Shown here: positions 43,159 to 52,234 of the stretch, one piece after another
Layout: each line of letters begins with the position of its first letter
How positions within the stretch are numbered: position 1 is the first letter of the stretch
Position numbers and translations under genes: made by a program
Source: JBBRYB01 sp038238115
GTDB lineage: Bacteria > Actinomycetota > Actinomycetes > Propionibacteriales > Nocardioidaceae
Direction of reading: 5' to 3'
DNA: 64,000 nucleotides
Assembly: GCA_038238115.1 (NCBI GenBank)
Contig: JBBRYB010000001.1
Span: 248,001 to 312,000, forward strand
Notes under the pieces: model-generated
The model's input: the letters and a program-made list of their open reading frames with translations, nothing else
What the model was told of the DNA's origin: nothing
Database searches by the model: none

Positions 43159-44649
43159 ATGGGAACCGTGGCGCACCGCGACGAGCCCCGCCGGATAGTA
43201 CGCCCGGCGCCGTTTGGCGAGCCTTTCGGGCCCCCCAGCAACGACGCCGCCGGTGACACGCCGCACGACACGCCGGCGGATGCCTTCACTTCGCGTTCGG
43301 TCGTCGCGGATCGCGTCGGACCAGTACGCCGTCGCGCGCACGACGCAGAGATCGCACGGCTGGCGATCCCGGCCTTCGCGGCCCTTGTCTCCGAGCCCCT
43401 CTTCCTGCTCGCCGACGCGGCGATCGTCGGCCACCTCGGCACTGCCCAGCTCGCGGCCCTCGGGATCGCCGGCACGGTCGTCCAGACCGCCGTCGGCCTG
43501 TTCGTGTTCCTGGCCTACGGCACCACGTCGACCGTCGCTCGCAAGCTCGGTGCGGGTGAGCGACGCACGGCGCTGGCGGCCGGCGTCGACGGTATCTGGC
43601 TGTCGGTCGTGATCGGCGCTGTCGCCGCGACGGCGACGCTGATCGGCGCACCGGCTATCGTCGGTCGGTTCGGCGTGTCTGGCGGCGTGCACGACTTCGC
43701 AGTCTCCTACCTGCGCATCGCCGTCCTCGGCATCCCTGCGCTGCTGCTCATGCTGGCAGCGACCGGCGTGCTCCGCGGCCTCCAGGACACCCGGACACCC
43801 CTTCTTGTCGCCGTGGCTGCGAACCTCATCAACATCGCGCTCAACGCGACCTTCGTCTACGGTTTCGGCTGGGGCATCGCCGGCTCTGCCGCTGGCACCC
43901 TCGTTGCCCAAGGCGCCGCGGCCGCAGTGATCGTCGTCGTCGTGGTCAAGACAGCCAGACGGTACGGCGCCCCGCTCGTCCCGCACTGGCCAGGCGTCGT
44001 AGCGGCGTGGCGCGCCGGGGTCCCACTCATCGTGCGCACACTCACCCTGCGCGCCACGCTGATCCTGGCCACGTTTGTGGCCGCCTCCATCTCGACCGCG
44101 GCGGTGGCGGCCCACCAGGTCGCCTTCACGATCTGGACGTTCCTCGCCTTCGCGCTTGACGCCATCGCGATCGCCGGTCAGGCGATCACCGGCCGGCTGC
44201 TGGGAGCGGGGGACGCGACGGCGACACGCGCCGCGACACGTCGGATGATGACGTGGGGCCTGGTCGGGGGCATCGCTTTGGGGACGATCCTGGTCCTGAC
44301 ACGTCCCCTCGTCGTACCCCTCTTCAGTCCCGATCCCGACGTCCAGCGCCTGCTGTCCTCGGTGCTGCTGATCGTCGCGGTGCAGCAACCGGTGGCCGGG
44401 ATCGCGTTCGTGCTCGACGGCGTGCTCATCGGAGCCGGCGACGGCCGCTACCTCGCCTGGGCAGGCGTGGTGAACCTGCTGGCGTTCGTGCCGATGGCCT
44501 CGGCCGTCTGGTGGCTCAACGGGGGGCTTGGCTGGCTCTGGTGGGCGTTCTGTGGCTTCATGCTCGTCCGGACGGCAACACTGGTGCTGCGTGAGCGGGG
44601 CGACCGTTGGCTCGTGCTCGGTGCGGCCCCCCCGGCGGGAAGTAGATGA
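43159..44649 (+). CDS. MATE-family efflux protein
   Basis: 496 residues, twelve predicted helices; DinF-like group (EIARLAIPAFAALVSEPLFLLADAAIVGHLG; TRTPLLVAVAANLINIALNATFVYGF; VAAHQVAFTIWTF). Long hydrophilic N-terminus of about 65 residues, so the start (ATG 43159) may be too early. Sits between dnaB and rplI on the opposite strand, the usual actinobacterial position. Substrate unknown. Confidence 0.9.
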   Translation: MGTVAHRDEPRRIVRPAPFGEPFGPPSNDAAGDTPHDTPADAFTSRSVVADRVGPVRRRAHDAEIARLAIPAFAALVSEPLFLLADAAIVGHLGTAQLAALGIAGTVVQTAVGLFVFLAYGTTSTVARKLGAGERRTALAAGVDGIWLSVVIGAVAATATLIGAPAIVGRFGVSGGVHDFAVSYLRIAVLGIPALLLMLAATGVLRGLQDTRTPLLVAVAANLINIALNATFVYGFGWGIAGSAAGTLVAQGAAAAVIVVVVVKTARRYGAPLVPHWPGVVAAWRAGVPLIVRTLTLRATLILATFVAASISTAAVAAHQVAFTIWTFLAFALDAIAIAGQAITGRLLGAGDATATRAATRRMMTWGLVGGIALGTILVLTRPLVVPLFSPDPDVQRLLSSVLLIVAVQQPVAGIAFVLDGVLIGAGDGRYLAWAGVVNLLAFVPMASAVWWLNGGLGWLWWAFCGFMLVRTATLVLRERGDRWLVLGAAPPAGSR

Positions 44650-44676
44650 GCGTGCGACGCGGCGGGTCGCGGGCCG

Positions 44677-45129
44677 CTACTGCCGCCTCGGCGTGACGTC
44701 GAGGTTGACGGTCGCAGTCACGTCGTCGTGCACCTTGATGCTGACCCGGTGGGCACCAAGGGTCTTGATTGCGTTCCCGACCTGGATGCGCCGCTTGTCG
44801 ATCTCGGGGCCCCCCGCCGCGCGCACCGCCTCGACGATGTCGTTGAGGGTGACCGCGCCGAACAGCCGACCGGTGCCACCTGCCTGCGCCGACACCGTGA
44901 CGACGAGCTCTTCGAGCTGGCGCTTGATGTCGTCGGCATGACCGAGGTCGCGGACCTCACGTACCGAGCGGGCCTTCTTGATGGAGTCGATCTGCTTCTC
45001 CGCACCCTTGGTCCAGCGAATCGCATGCCCACGCGGCACGAGGTAGTTGCGGCCGTAGCCATCCCTGACCTCGACGACGTCACCGGGCGCCCCAAGGTTG
45101 GAGACTTCCTGCGTCAGGATGAGCTTCAT
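44677..45129 (-). CDS. rplI: Ribosomal protein bL9
   Basis: 150 residues. MKLILTQEVSNLGAPGDVVEV and DGYGRNYLVPRGHAIRWT are the rRNA-binding N-terminus; long helix and C-terminal domain follow. Part of the rpsF-ssb-rpsR-rplI operon. Confidence 0.97.
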   Translation of the reverse strand: MKLILTQEVSNLGAPGDVVEVRDGYGRNYLVPRGHAIRWTKGAEKQIDSIKKARSVREVRDLGHADDIKRQLEELVVTVSAQAGGTGRLFGAVTLNDIVEAVRAAGGPEIDKRRIQVGNAIKTLGAHRVSIKVHDDVTATVNLDVTPRRQ

Positions 45130-45143
45130 GGCAGTGGTCTCTC

Positions 45144-45380
45144 TCAGCGTGCGGTCGACGTGTAGGGAAGCAGCGCCATCTCGCGGGCGTTCTTGACCGC
45201 CGTCGCGACGTCGCGCTGGTGCTGCGTACAGTTCCCGGTGACCCGTCGGGCCCGGATCTTGCCACGGTCGGAGATGAACTTGCGTAGCAGCGGCGTGTCC
45301 TTGTAGTCGATATAGGTTGCTTTGTCCTTGCAGAACTGGCAAACCTTCTTCTTCGGCTTGCGTACAACTGGTTTGGCCAT
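45144..45380 (-). CDS. rpsR: Ribosomal protein bS18
   Basis: 78 residues. CQFC zinc-type pair near the N-terminus, DYKDTPLLRKFISDRGKIRARRVTGNCTQHQ. It keeps the cysteine (C+) form. 14 bp from rplI. Confidence 0.97.
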   Translation of the reverse strand: MAKPVVRKPKKKVCQFCKDKATYIDYKDTPLLRKFISDRGKIRARRVTGNCTQHQRDVATAVKNAREMALLPYTSTAR

Positions 45381-45453
45381 TGTGGTGCTCCCTTTCAAAG
45401 AGCCCGGCCGTGAGCCGGAATGGTCGATCGGTCGAGAGATGGTGGAGGTCGGG

Positions 45454-45981
45454 TCAGAACGGCGGCTCGTCGTTGCTGGCGCCGGCCGGTTGAGTGGCCC
45501 AAGGGTCGCTTGCGGGAGCCGACTGGCCGCCTGCCGACGGAGCCGGTGAGGCCCACGGGTCGTTGCCCGAACCGCTGTTGCCGCCGGAGTAGCCGCCGAC
45601 ATCGCCGGAGCCGGAGCGGCTGGTCTTCGTGACCTTCGCGGTCGCGTACTTCAGTGCGGCGCCGACCTCGTCGACGTCGAGCTCGACAACACTGCGCTTC
45701 TCACCCTCGCGGGTCTCGTAGGAGCGCTGCTTGAGCCGGCCCTGCACGATGACGCGCATGCCACGCTGCAGCGACTCGGCGACGTTTTCCGCTGCCTGCC
45801 GCCATACCGAGCAACGCAAGAACAGCGGGTCGCCGTCCTTCCACTCGTTGGTCTGGCGGTCGAACAAGCGCGCCGTCGAAGCGACGGTGAAGTTGGCGAC
45901 GGCAGCCCCGGACGGGGTGAATCGCAGGTCGGGGTCGTCGGTAAGGTTTCCGACGACGGTGATGACGGTTTCGCCTGCCAT
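45454..45981 (-). CDS. ssb: Single-stranded DNA-binding protein
   Basis: 175 residues. OB fold MAGETVITVVGNLTDDPDLRF, then a Gly/Ser/Pro-rich linker with repeated DPWA motifs, ending in the acidic tip DEPPF that recruits partner proteins. Between rpsF and rpsR, the usual operon order. Confidence 0.97.
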   Translation of the reverse strand: MAGETVITVVGNLTDDPDLRFTPSGAAVANFTVASTARLFDRQTNEWKDGDPLFLRCSVWRQAAENVAESLQRGMRVIVQGRLKQRSYETREGEKRSVVELDVDEVGAALKYATAKVTKTSRSGSGDVGGYSGGNSGSGNDPWASPAPSAGGQSAPASDPWATQPAGASNDEPPF

Positions 45982-46079
45982 GTGTGCTGGCCTCCCATGG
46001 TGTGGTCAGTTCGGTGAACGACCGGGGGAATCGGTCTTGCCTGTCTGGCGACGTGCCGAAGGGGCGGCGTCGCGGTCGA

Positions 46080-46370
46080 TCAGTGCACCTCGGGCCGGAG
46101 CACCTTGGTGCGGACCACCGACTCGTTGAGTCCGAGCTGGCGGTCGAGTTCCTTGACGGTAGCGGGCTCCGCCGACAGTGCGACGACCGCGTAGATGCCC
46201 TCGGTTCGCTTGTTGATCTCGTACGACAGGCGGCGACGGCCCCAGACGTCGACGGACTCGACGCTGCCGCCGTCCTGGCGCACAAGGTTGAGGTATTGGT
46301 CGAGCGACGGTGCGACCGTCCGCTCCTCGAGGTCGGGGTCGAGAATGACCATCAGTTCATAGTTGCGCAT
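46080..46370 (-). CDS. rpsF: Ribosomal protein bS6
   Basis: 96 residues. MRNYELMVILDPDLEERTV and DVWGRRRLSYEINKRTEGIY are diagnostic. GGAGGTGG lies 9 nt before ATG 46370 and only 0 nt before an upstream in-frame ATG (46379), so 46370 is the start. First gene of the ribosomal operon; the -10 is not resolved. Confidence 0.97.
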   Translation of the reverse strand: MRNYELMVILDPDLEERTVAPSLDQYLNLVRQDGGSVESVDVWGRRRLSYEINKRTEGIYAVVALSAEPATVKELDRQLGLNESVVRTKVLRPEVH

Positions 46371-46630
46371 GAGCGACATCCACCTCCTGTGGACTTGGCG
46401 GTCACGGCGTCTCCGTGACAGGAGGATCACGTCCGTTCGCAGCGGTTGGCGAACCGACGGGGCGCAGCCCGGCTCGTGCCGGGCTGACGCGCCCAGGTTA
46501 TCAGCGCCGCCACAGGTGACGGTAATCGTGGTCCACAGGTCACGGCGACCTTCAGTGGGAGTCGTCGGTGGTCTTGCGCTGGGGTTCCGCTCGGCCGGCG
46601 GGGCGTCGCACAGCCCGGCAGCCCCGAGAC

Positions 46631-49180
46631 CTACTCCGTGGCGATCGCGTCGAGCACGTCGAGTCGGGCGGCGCGTCGAGCCGGCAGTACGGCGGCCAGC
46701 ACGCCGACCAGGGCCGAGAAGACCACGAAGGCGACGAGCTGCGCCCACGGGACGCTCAAGACGTCGACGCCCTGGTCGGCGATCGCGCGCTGAAGGGCCA
46801 CCCCGAACGCGATACCCATCACGACGCCCAGCACGGCACCGAGGACAGCGATCGCCACCGACTCCAGGCGCACCATGCGGCGCAGTTGGCGACGGCTCAG
46901 GCCGATCGCCCGGAGCAGTCCGACCTCCCGGGTGCGCTCGATCACCGACAGCGCGAGCGTGTTGACGATGCCGAGGACGGCGATGATGACGGCGAGCCCG
47001 AGCAAGGCGTAGATGATCGCCAGAAACTGGTTGATCTGCGCCTTCTGCTCGTCGGCGTACTGCTGCTGGTTCTTCAACGTGACCGTCGGGTTGCCGGCGA
47101 GGACGTCGTCGATGCCGGCGCGCACCGAGCTCTCGCTCGCCCCCGGGTCCATCGTGATGTAGAGCAACGAGTCGCGAGGCGCATATCCGCCCGAGGCGAG
47201 GGCATCCAGCGTGACGAGGTATTGGGCCGGGATGATCCCTCCGGAGGGGAAGAAGCCCGCCACGGTCAGCTGTTGCGTGCGCGCCGGGAACTTCATCGCG
47301 ATCGTGTCACCGATCGAGTAGCCCTCGGCCTTGGCGGTGCTGGAGTCGATGATGACCGAACTGTCTTCGAGGCCGCCCAGCAGACCCGACACCAGCGGCA
47401 GTTGGAGCGCGTCTGCCAGATCCTTGGGGTCGCTCGCGCCGACGAACACGGCGGCTCCGCCCACCTTCGGACCTGCCTGCCGGAACTCCGCGACCGTCTG
47501 CACCCCGTCGACGCGCCGGATCCGCTCGGCGATTCCGGTCGAGAACGGCGTCTGGATCGCATTGGACACCACCAGCTGTGCCGTGAGGCTGCCGTCGATG
47601 GCCTTGTCGGTGCTGGCCTTAGCCGACTGGCCGAGGATCGACATCAGTGCCACCAGCGTCAGCCCGATCATCAGCGCGCTCGCCGTTGCCGCCGTACGTC
47701 GAGGGTTGCGCAGCGAGTTCTCCGTGGCCAGCCGGCCCACGGTGCCGAACGTCACGTGGTAGGCCGCGCCGAGGCCGTGGATGACCGGCCGCCCGATCAC
47801 CGGCGACATCAGCGCCACCCCGACGAGGATGGCCAGCATGCCGGATCCGATCAGTATCAACCCGGTGCCTCCCGCTGCCTGGAAGCCGGCGACCATCAGG
47901 CCGACGCCCGCCACCACGAGGACGACACCGACGACCAGCCGCCTGCGCAGCGACGACTCGGGCAGGGCGACGTCGTCGCGCATGGCCGCCACCGGTGCGA
48001 TCCGGCTCGCCCTGCGTGCCGGGAGATAGGCGGCGATCATCGTCACGACGAGCCCGACGACGTATGACACGACGACCGTGCGCCACTGGACCGGCAGGCT
48101 GGCGCTGCCCAGGTCGAGCCCGAACGTGGCAAACAGCGCCTTGAGGCCGATCGCCAGCAGGTAGCCCACCGCGATGCCGATCGTGGACCCGACCAACCCG
48201 ACGGCGAACGCCTCGGTGAGCACCGAGCGGTTGACCTGCTTCTTCGAGGCACCCATAGCCCGCAACAGCGCCAGCTCCCGGCTGCGCTGCGCGACGAGGA
48301 TCGAGAACGTGTTGACGATCAAGAACGTGCCAACCACCATCGCCACCGCGGCGAAGACGAGCAGGAACGTGTTGACGAAGCCGAGCGCCTTGCCGATGGC
48401 GTCCTCGTTGTCCTTGGCGACCTTGTCGCCGGTCTGGGCATCGACCGCGGCCGGCAGCACCGAGTCGGCGGCATCGGCCAACTGCTCCTGAGACACCCCG
48501 TCAGCGGCCGAGAGCGAGACACCGGTGTAGACGTCCTTGCTCTTGAAGAACAGCTCCTGCATGGCCTGACGGTCGAAGATGCTGAGCGTGGCACCGACGA
48601 GCCCGCCCTCTGAGCCGAACGTGACGATGCCGGTCAGCTCGGCGGTCATCGTGGGGTTTTTGCCAGGCGTCACGAGCCTGACCTGGTCGCCGATGCTGTA
48701 GCCGGCCTTGTCGGCGGTCGAGGCGTCCAGCGCTACCTGCGAGGTGCCCTTCGGCAGCGCCCCCTCCTCCAGGGTCAGGATGCGGTCACCGGTGATCGCT
48801 GTCGTCTCGGTAAAGTTGAACGCCAGCCCCGGAGGGCCGTTGCCGCCGACGAGCTTGCCCCTGCTCGAAATCACGTAGACGCCCTGCGCCTGGACCACGC
48901 CGTCGGCGCTCGCCGCCTCGGGCAGGTTCGCCAGCCGGTCGACGGTCGAGGCCGGGATGGTCCGGGCATCCTCACCGAAGCTGGTGAAGTCGCCGCTTCC
49001 GCGCGGCGCCACCTCGACGTCGGCTGTGGTGCCCCTGATGATGCCGTCGAAGGCGCCGCCGAGCGCGTCGGTGAAGATGAACGAGCCGGCGACGAACGCC
49101 ACGCCCAAGACGATGGCGAAGCCGCTCAGCGCCAGCCGGACCTTGCGCGCGACGAGGTTTCGCCAGGTGACCTTCAGCAT
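46631..49180 (-). CDS. MacB/FtsX-type ABC transporter permease
   Basis: 849 residues. N-terminal helix and periplasmic MacB_PCD domain, FtsX domain (LVFAAVAMVVGTFLIVNTFSILVAQRSRELALLRAMGAS), further helices, second periplasmic domain, and a second FtsX domain near the C-terminus (LLGLAVIIAVLGIVNTLALSVIERTREVGLLRAIGLS). Duplicated FtsX domains fit large lipoprotein or antibiotic exporters. Operon with the ATPase upstream. It interrupts the usual rpsF-to-ponA order. Confidence 0.92.
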   Translation of the reverse strand: MLKVTWRNLVARKVRLALSGFAIVLGVAFVAGSFIFTDALGGAFDGIIRGTTADVEVAPRGSGDFTSFGEDARTIPASTVDRLANLPEAASADGVVQAQGVYVISSRGKLVGGNGPPGLAFNFTETTAITGDRILTLEEGALPKGTSQVALDASTADKAGYSIGDQVRLVTPGKNPTMTAELTGIVTFGSEGGLVGATLSIFDRQAMQELFFKSKDVYTGVSLSAADGVSQEQLADAADSVLPAAVDAQTGDKVAKDNEDAIGKALGFVNTFLLVFAAVAMVVGTFLIVNTFSILVAQRSRELALLRAMGASKKQVNRSVLTEAFAVGLVGSTIGIAVGYLLAIGLKALFATFGLDLGSASLPVQWRTVVVSYVVGLVVTMIAAYLPARRASRIAPVAAMRDDVALPESSLRRRLVVGVVLVVAGVGLMVAGFQAAGGTGLILIGSGMLAILVGVALMSPVIGRPVIHGLGAAYHVTFGTVGRLATENSLRNPRRTAATASALMIGLTLVALMSILGQSAKASTDKAIDGSLTAQLVVSNAIQTPFSTGIAERIRRVDGVQTVAEFRQAGPKVGGAAVFVGASDPKDLADALQLPLVSGLLGGLEDSSVIIDSSTAKAEGYSIGDTIAMKFPARTQQLTVAGFFPSGGIIPAQYLVTLDALASGGYAPRDSLLYITMDPGASESSVRAGIDDVLAGNPTVTLKNQQQYADEQKAQINQFLAIIYALLGLAVIIAVLGIVNTLALSVIERTREVGLLRAIGLSRRQLRRMVRLESVAIAVLGAVLGVVMGIAFGVALQRAIADQGVDVLSVPWAQLVAFVVFSALVGVLAAVLPARRAARLDVLDAIATE

Positions 49181-49185
49181 GCGGT

Positions 49186-49983
49186 TTAAGCCCCCGCCGC
49201 GGTGCCGGCCACGGCGCGCTGGCTGAGGACCTTCATGGTCTCCAGAACGGCGTCGGCAGTGGGCCGGCGCAACTCGTCGACGACCTTGCCGTCGGCGAGG
49301 AAGACGACGCGATCGGTGTACGCCGCTGCGACCGGGTCGTGCGTCACCATGACGATCGTCTGCCGGTACTCGTCGACGCTGCGGCGCAGGAACCCGAGCA
49401 CCTCCGCACCCGAGGCGGAGTCGAGGTTGCCGGTCGGCTCGTCGGCGAAGACGATCTCTGGCCGCGACACCAGCGCCCTCGCACACGCGACCCGCTGCTG
49501 CTGCCCACCGGACAGCTCGCTCGGTCGGTGGTTCAGGCGATCGCGGAGGTTGACGGTGTCGATGACGATGTCGAACCACTCCTGATCCGGTTTGCGACCG
49601 GCGATGGACACCGGCAGCTCGATGTTCTCCCGCGCCGTCAGGGTCGGCACCAGGTTGTAAGCCTGGAAGACGAAGCCGATCTTGTCGCGCCGAAGCGCCG
49701 TGAGCTGTTTGTCGTTGAGCCGCGACAGCTCCACCGCTCCCAGGTGCACGTCCCCGCTAGAGACGTTGTCGAGGGCCGCCATGCAGTGCATCAGGGTCGA
49801 CTTGCCCGACCCCGACGGGCCCATCACGGCGGTGAATTCGCCGGCAAGGAAGTCGATGGAGACGCCGTCGAGGGCAGCCACAGTGGCGTCCCCTTCGCCG
49901 TACACCTTGCGCACGCCGATGGCGCGTGCGGCGACCCCCGGGGCGGCCTGGGACGGTGTGCGAGGCGAGATGACGTCGTTCAT
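49186..49983 (-). CDS. ABC transporter ATPase (LolD/MacB-type)
   Basis: 265 residues. Walker A GPSGSGKST, signature LSGGQQQRVACARAL, Walker B IVFADEPTGNLD, His switch VTHDPVAAAYTDRVV. ATG 49983 follows GAGGACCTCC. 5 bp before the permease. Powers mechanotransmission rather than classical transport. Confidence 0.94.
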   Translation of the reverse strand: MNDVISPRTPSQAAPGVAARAIGVRKVYGEGDATVAALDGVSIDFLAGEFTAVMGPSGSGKSTLMHCMAALDNVSSGDVHLGAVELSRLNDKQLTALRRDKIGFVFQAYNLVPTLTARENIELPVSIAGRKPDQEWFDIVIDTVNLRDRLNHRPSELSGGQQQRVACARALVSRPEIVFADEPTGNLDSASGAEVLGFLRRSVDEYRQTIVMVTHDPVAAAYTDRVVFLADGKVVDELRRPTADAVLETMKVLSQRAVAGTAAGA

Positions 49984-50200
49984 GGAGGTCCTCTGGAGGT
50001 TCGCCCGGCACGTTCCTCGCGCACCGGGTCACCGCCAACGCTACCCAAGCCCACCCTCGACAATCGATCAGGTTCTTCCCGTCCCCTGGCCTGAGATCGA
50101 CCCCGACTCCGGCGCGGGTCCGACAACGGACCAGCGGGGACCACCGGGGCCGCGGGCTCCGCCTGCGCGTCCAGCCGCCACGGCTGTCGCAGCTGCGTCC

Positions 50201-50206
50201 TATCGT
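50201..50206 (+). promoter_or_regulatory. -10 of endonuclease IV gene
   Basis: TATCGT, 7 nt before ATG 50214; rules out the overlapping in-frame GTG 50205. Confidence 0.5.
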
Positions 50207-50213
50207 GGTCCGC

Positions 50214-51023
50214 ATGTCACCGCTCCGCATCGGCGGCCACGTCGACCAAGCCGATCCCGTAGCCGAGGCGCAGGCACGCGGCGCCACGCTCTCGCAGTTC
50301 TTCCTGGGCGACCCGCAAGGATGGAAGGGGCCGACGGTCGCGTACGCCGGGGGAGCTGCCGGGTTGCGCGCCGACGCTGAAGCTGCCGGCATCGACCTCT
50401 ACGTCCACGCGCCCTACGTGCTCAACGTCGCCACGACCAACAACCGCATCCGCATCCCGTCGCGCAAGCTCCTGCAGCAGACCATGCATGCCGCGGCCGA
50501 GATCGGGGCGCAGGGCGTGATCGTCCACGGTGGCCACATCCTGCAGTCCGATGATGCCGCAGTCGGCTTCGACAACTGGCGCAAGTGCATCGAGCGACTC
50601 GACCTGCCCGTGCCCCTGCTCATCGAGAACACCGCCGGCGGCGACAATGCGATGGCGCGCACACTTGACCGCATCGCCGGGATGTGGGGCGCCATCGGTG
50701 CGGCAGACGCGGGAGGCACGGTGGGCTTCTGTCTCGACACCTGTCACGCTCATGCGGCCGGGGAGAAGCTCAGCGACGTGGTCGCGAGGCTGATGGCGAT
50801 CACCGGGCGGATCGACCTCCTGCACGCCAACGACTCGCGGGACGAGTTCGGCTCGGGTGCCGACCGGCACACCAACCTCGGCTCGGGACTCATCGAGCCC
50901 GACGACCTGGTCGCCGTGGTGCGCGAGGCGAACGCCCCCGTCGTCTGCGAGACGCCCCGCGGACCAGAGGGCCAGCGCAGTGACATTGCCTGGCTCGCCG
51001 AACGGCTCGGGCGGACCGGCTAA
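50214..51023 (+). CDS. Endonuclease IV (deoxyribonuclease IV)
   Basis: 269 residues, AP endonuclease of the Nfo TIM-barrel family, cleaving 5' of abasic sites. Metal ligands in HAPYVLN, VHGGH, LLIENTAGG, CLDTCHAHAAG and LLHANDS. Leaderless ATG 50214. It diverges from the ABC pair and is followed by the FemAB gene. Confidence 0.92.
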   Translation: MSPLRIGGHVDQADPVAEAQARGATLSQFFLGDPQGWKGPTVAYAGGAAGLRADAEAAGIDLYVHAPYVLNVATTNNRIRIPSRKLLQQTMHAAAEIGAQGVIVHGGHILQSDDAAVGFDNWRKCIERLDLPVPLLIENTAGGDNAMARTLDRIAGMWGAIGAADAGGTVGFCLDTCHAHAAGEKLSDVVARLMAITGRIDLLHANDSRDEFGSGADRHTNLGSGLIEPDDLVAVVREANAPVVCETPRGPEGQRSDIAWLAERLGRTG

Positions 51024-51115
51024 GCGGGCGCCTTCAGACGAGAGCGGTGGTGCGGTTCGGTAGGCGGGGCGCGCAGACCATCCCGCCCCATCGTGGTCCG
51101 GTAGCGTGGCCGACC

Positions 51116-52225
51116 GTGAACCTCGATGTGCGCACCATCTCCGCGGTGGAGCACCTCGCGTTTCTCGACCGTCAGCCGGACGCAAGCTTCCTCCAGACAC
51201 CGGGATGGGGAGAGGTCAAGAGCGAGTGGCGGCATGAGTCGATCGGCTGGTTCCGGGGCGGCACGCTGATCGGCGCCGGGCTAGTCCTCTACCGCCAGCT
51301 GCCGAGGCTGAAGAAGTACCTCGCCTACCTGCCCGAGGGCCCGGTGCTGGACTGGGCCGACTCGGACCTGCCAGCCTTCCTGGTGGCCATGGCCGAGCAT
51401 CTGAAGCACCACGGCGCCTTCGGCATCCGGATGGGACCGCCGGTGGTTGTCCGCCGCTGGCGGGCCGAGACCGTCAAGACCGCCATCGCCGATGACCGCC
51501 ATCGTCGGTTGGGTGCCGTGGCGCCGGACACGTGCGACGGACTGGGCGAGCAGCTGTCATCGCAGCTGCGCGCAGCCGGGTGGCGAGCGCGCGGCTCGGA
51601 TGACGGCTTCGCCGCGGGACAGCCGCGCTTCGTCTTCCAGCTGCCGCTCCGCAGGACGCCGGACGACGTGCTCGCCGGGATGAACCAGCAGTGGCGCCGC
51701 AACATCAAGAAGGCGTCCAAAGCAGGCGTCATCGTGACCCAGGGGTCAGTCGAGCAGCTCGCCGACTTCCACGCGCTGTACGCCGAGACAGCGCGGCGTG
51801 ACCACTTCACCCCACGACCGCTGAGCTACTTCACCCAGATGTTCGCGGCGATGCGGGCAGAGAACCCCGACCGCGTCCGTCTCTATCTCGCCCACCACGA
51901 CGACGCACTGGTCGCCGCGACCACGTGGGTGCGGGTCGGCGGCCACACGTGGTACTCCTACGGCGCGTCGTCGACGGACAAACGCGACGTGCGAGGCTCC
52001 AACGCGATCCAGTGGCAGATGATCAGCGACGCGATCGAGGTCGGCGCCACCGTCTACGACCTGCGCGGCATCACCGACACCCTCGACCCCGGGGACCCGC
52101 ACATCGGGCTGATCCAGTTCAAGGTCGGGACTGGCGGAGAGGCCGTCGAGTACGTCGGGGAATGGGACCTGCCGCTGAACCGCCTCATCTACAAGGCATT
52201 CGATCTCTACATGAGTCGACGCTAG
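51116..52225 (+). CDS. FemAB-family peptidyltransferase
   Basis: 369 residues, GNAT-like double fold. DVLAGMNQQWRRNIKKASKAGV and YGASSTDKRDVRGSNAIQWQMI are typical FemX/FemAB motifs. These enzymes add amino acids from aminoacyl-tRNA to peptidoglycan stem peptides or other acceptors. GTG 51116 is 8 nt after TAGCGT (51102-51107). 9 bp before an alanine racemase-like gene, so coupled. Confidence 0.9.
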   Translation: MNLDVRTISAVEHLAFLDRQPDASFLQTPGWGEVKSEWRHESIGWFRGGTLIGAGLVLYRQLPRLKKYLAYLPEGPVLDWADSDLPAFLVAMAEHLKHHGAFGIRMGPPVVVRRWRAETVKTAIADDRHRRLGAVAPDTCDGLGEQLSSQLRAAGWRARGSDDGFAAGQPRFVFQLPLRRTPDDVLAGMNQQWRRNIKKASKAGVIVTQGSVEQLADFHALYAETARRDHFTPRPLSYFTQMFAAMRAENPDRVRLYLAHHDDALVAATTWVRVGGHTWYSYGASSTDKRDVRGSNAIQWQMISDAIEVGATVYDLRGITDTLDPGDPHIGLIQFKVGTGGEAVEYVGEWDLPLNRLIYKAFDLYMSRR

Positions 52226-52234
52226 GACCCCTGA

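Noticed and set aside
46371..46379. Upstream in-frame ATG as rpsF start
   Set aside because: The GGAGGTGG site abuts it, leaving no spacing; ATG 46370 is 9 nt away.
50205..50213. Upstream GTG as endonuclease IV start
   Set aside because: It overlaps the likely -10 (TATCGT); ATG 50214 has leaderless spacing.
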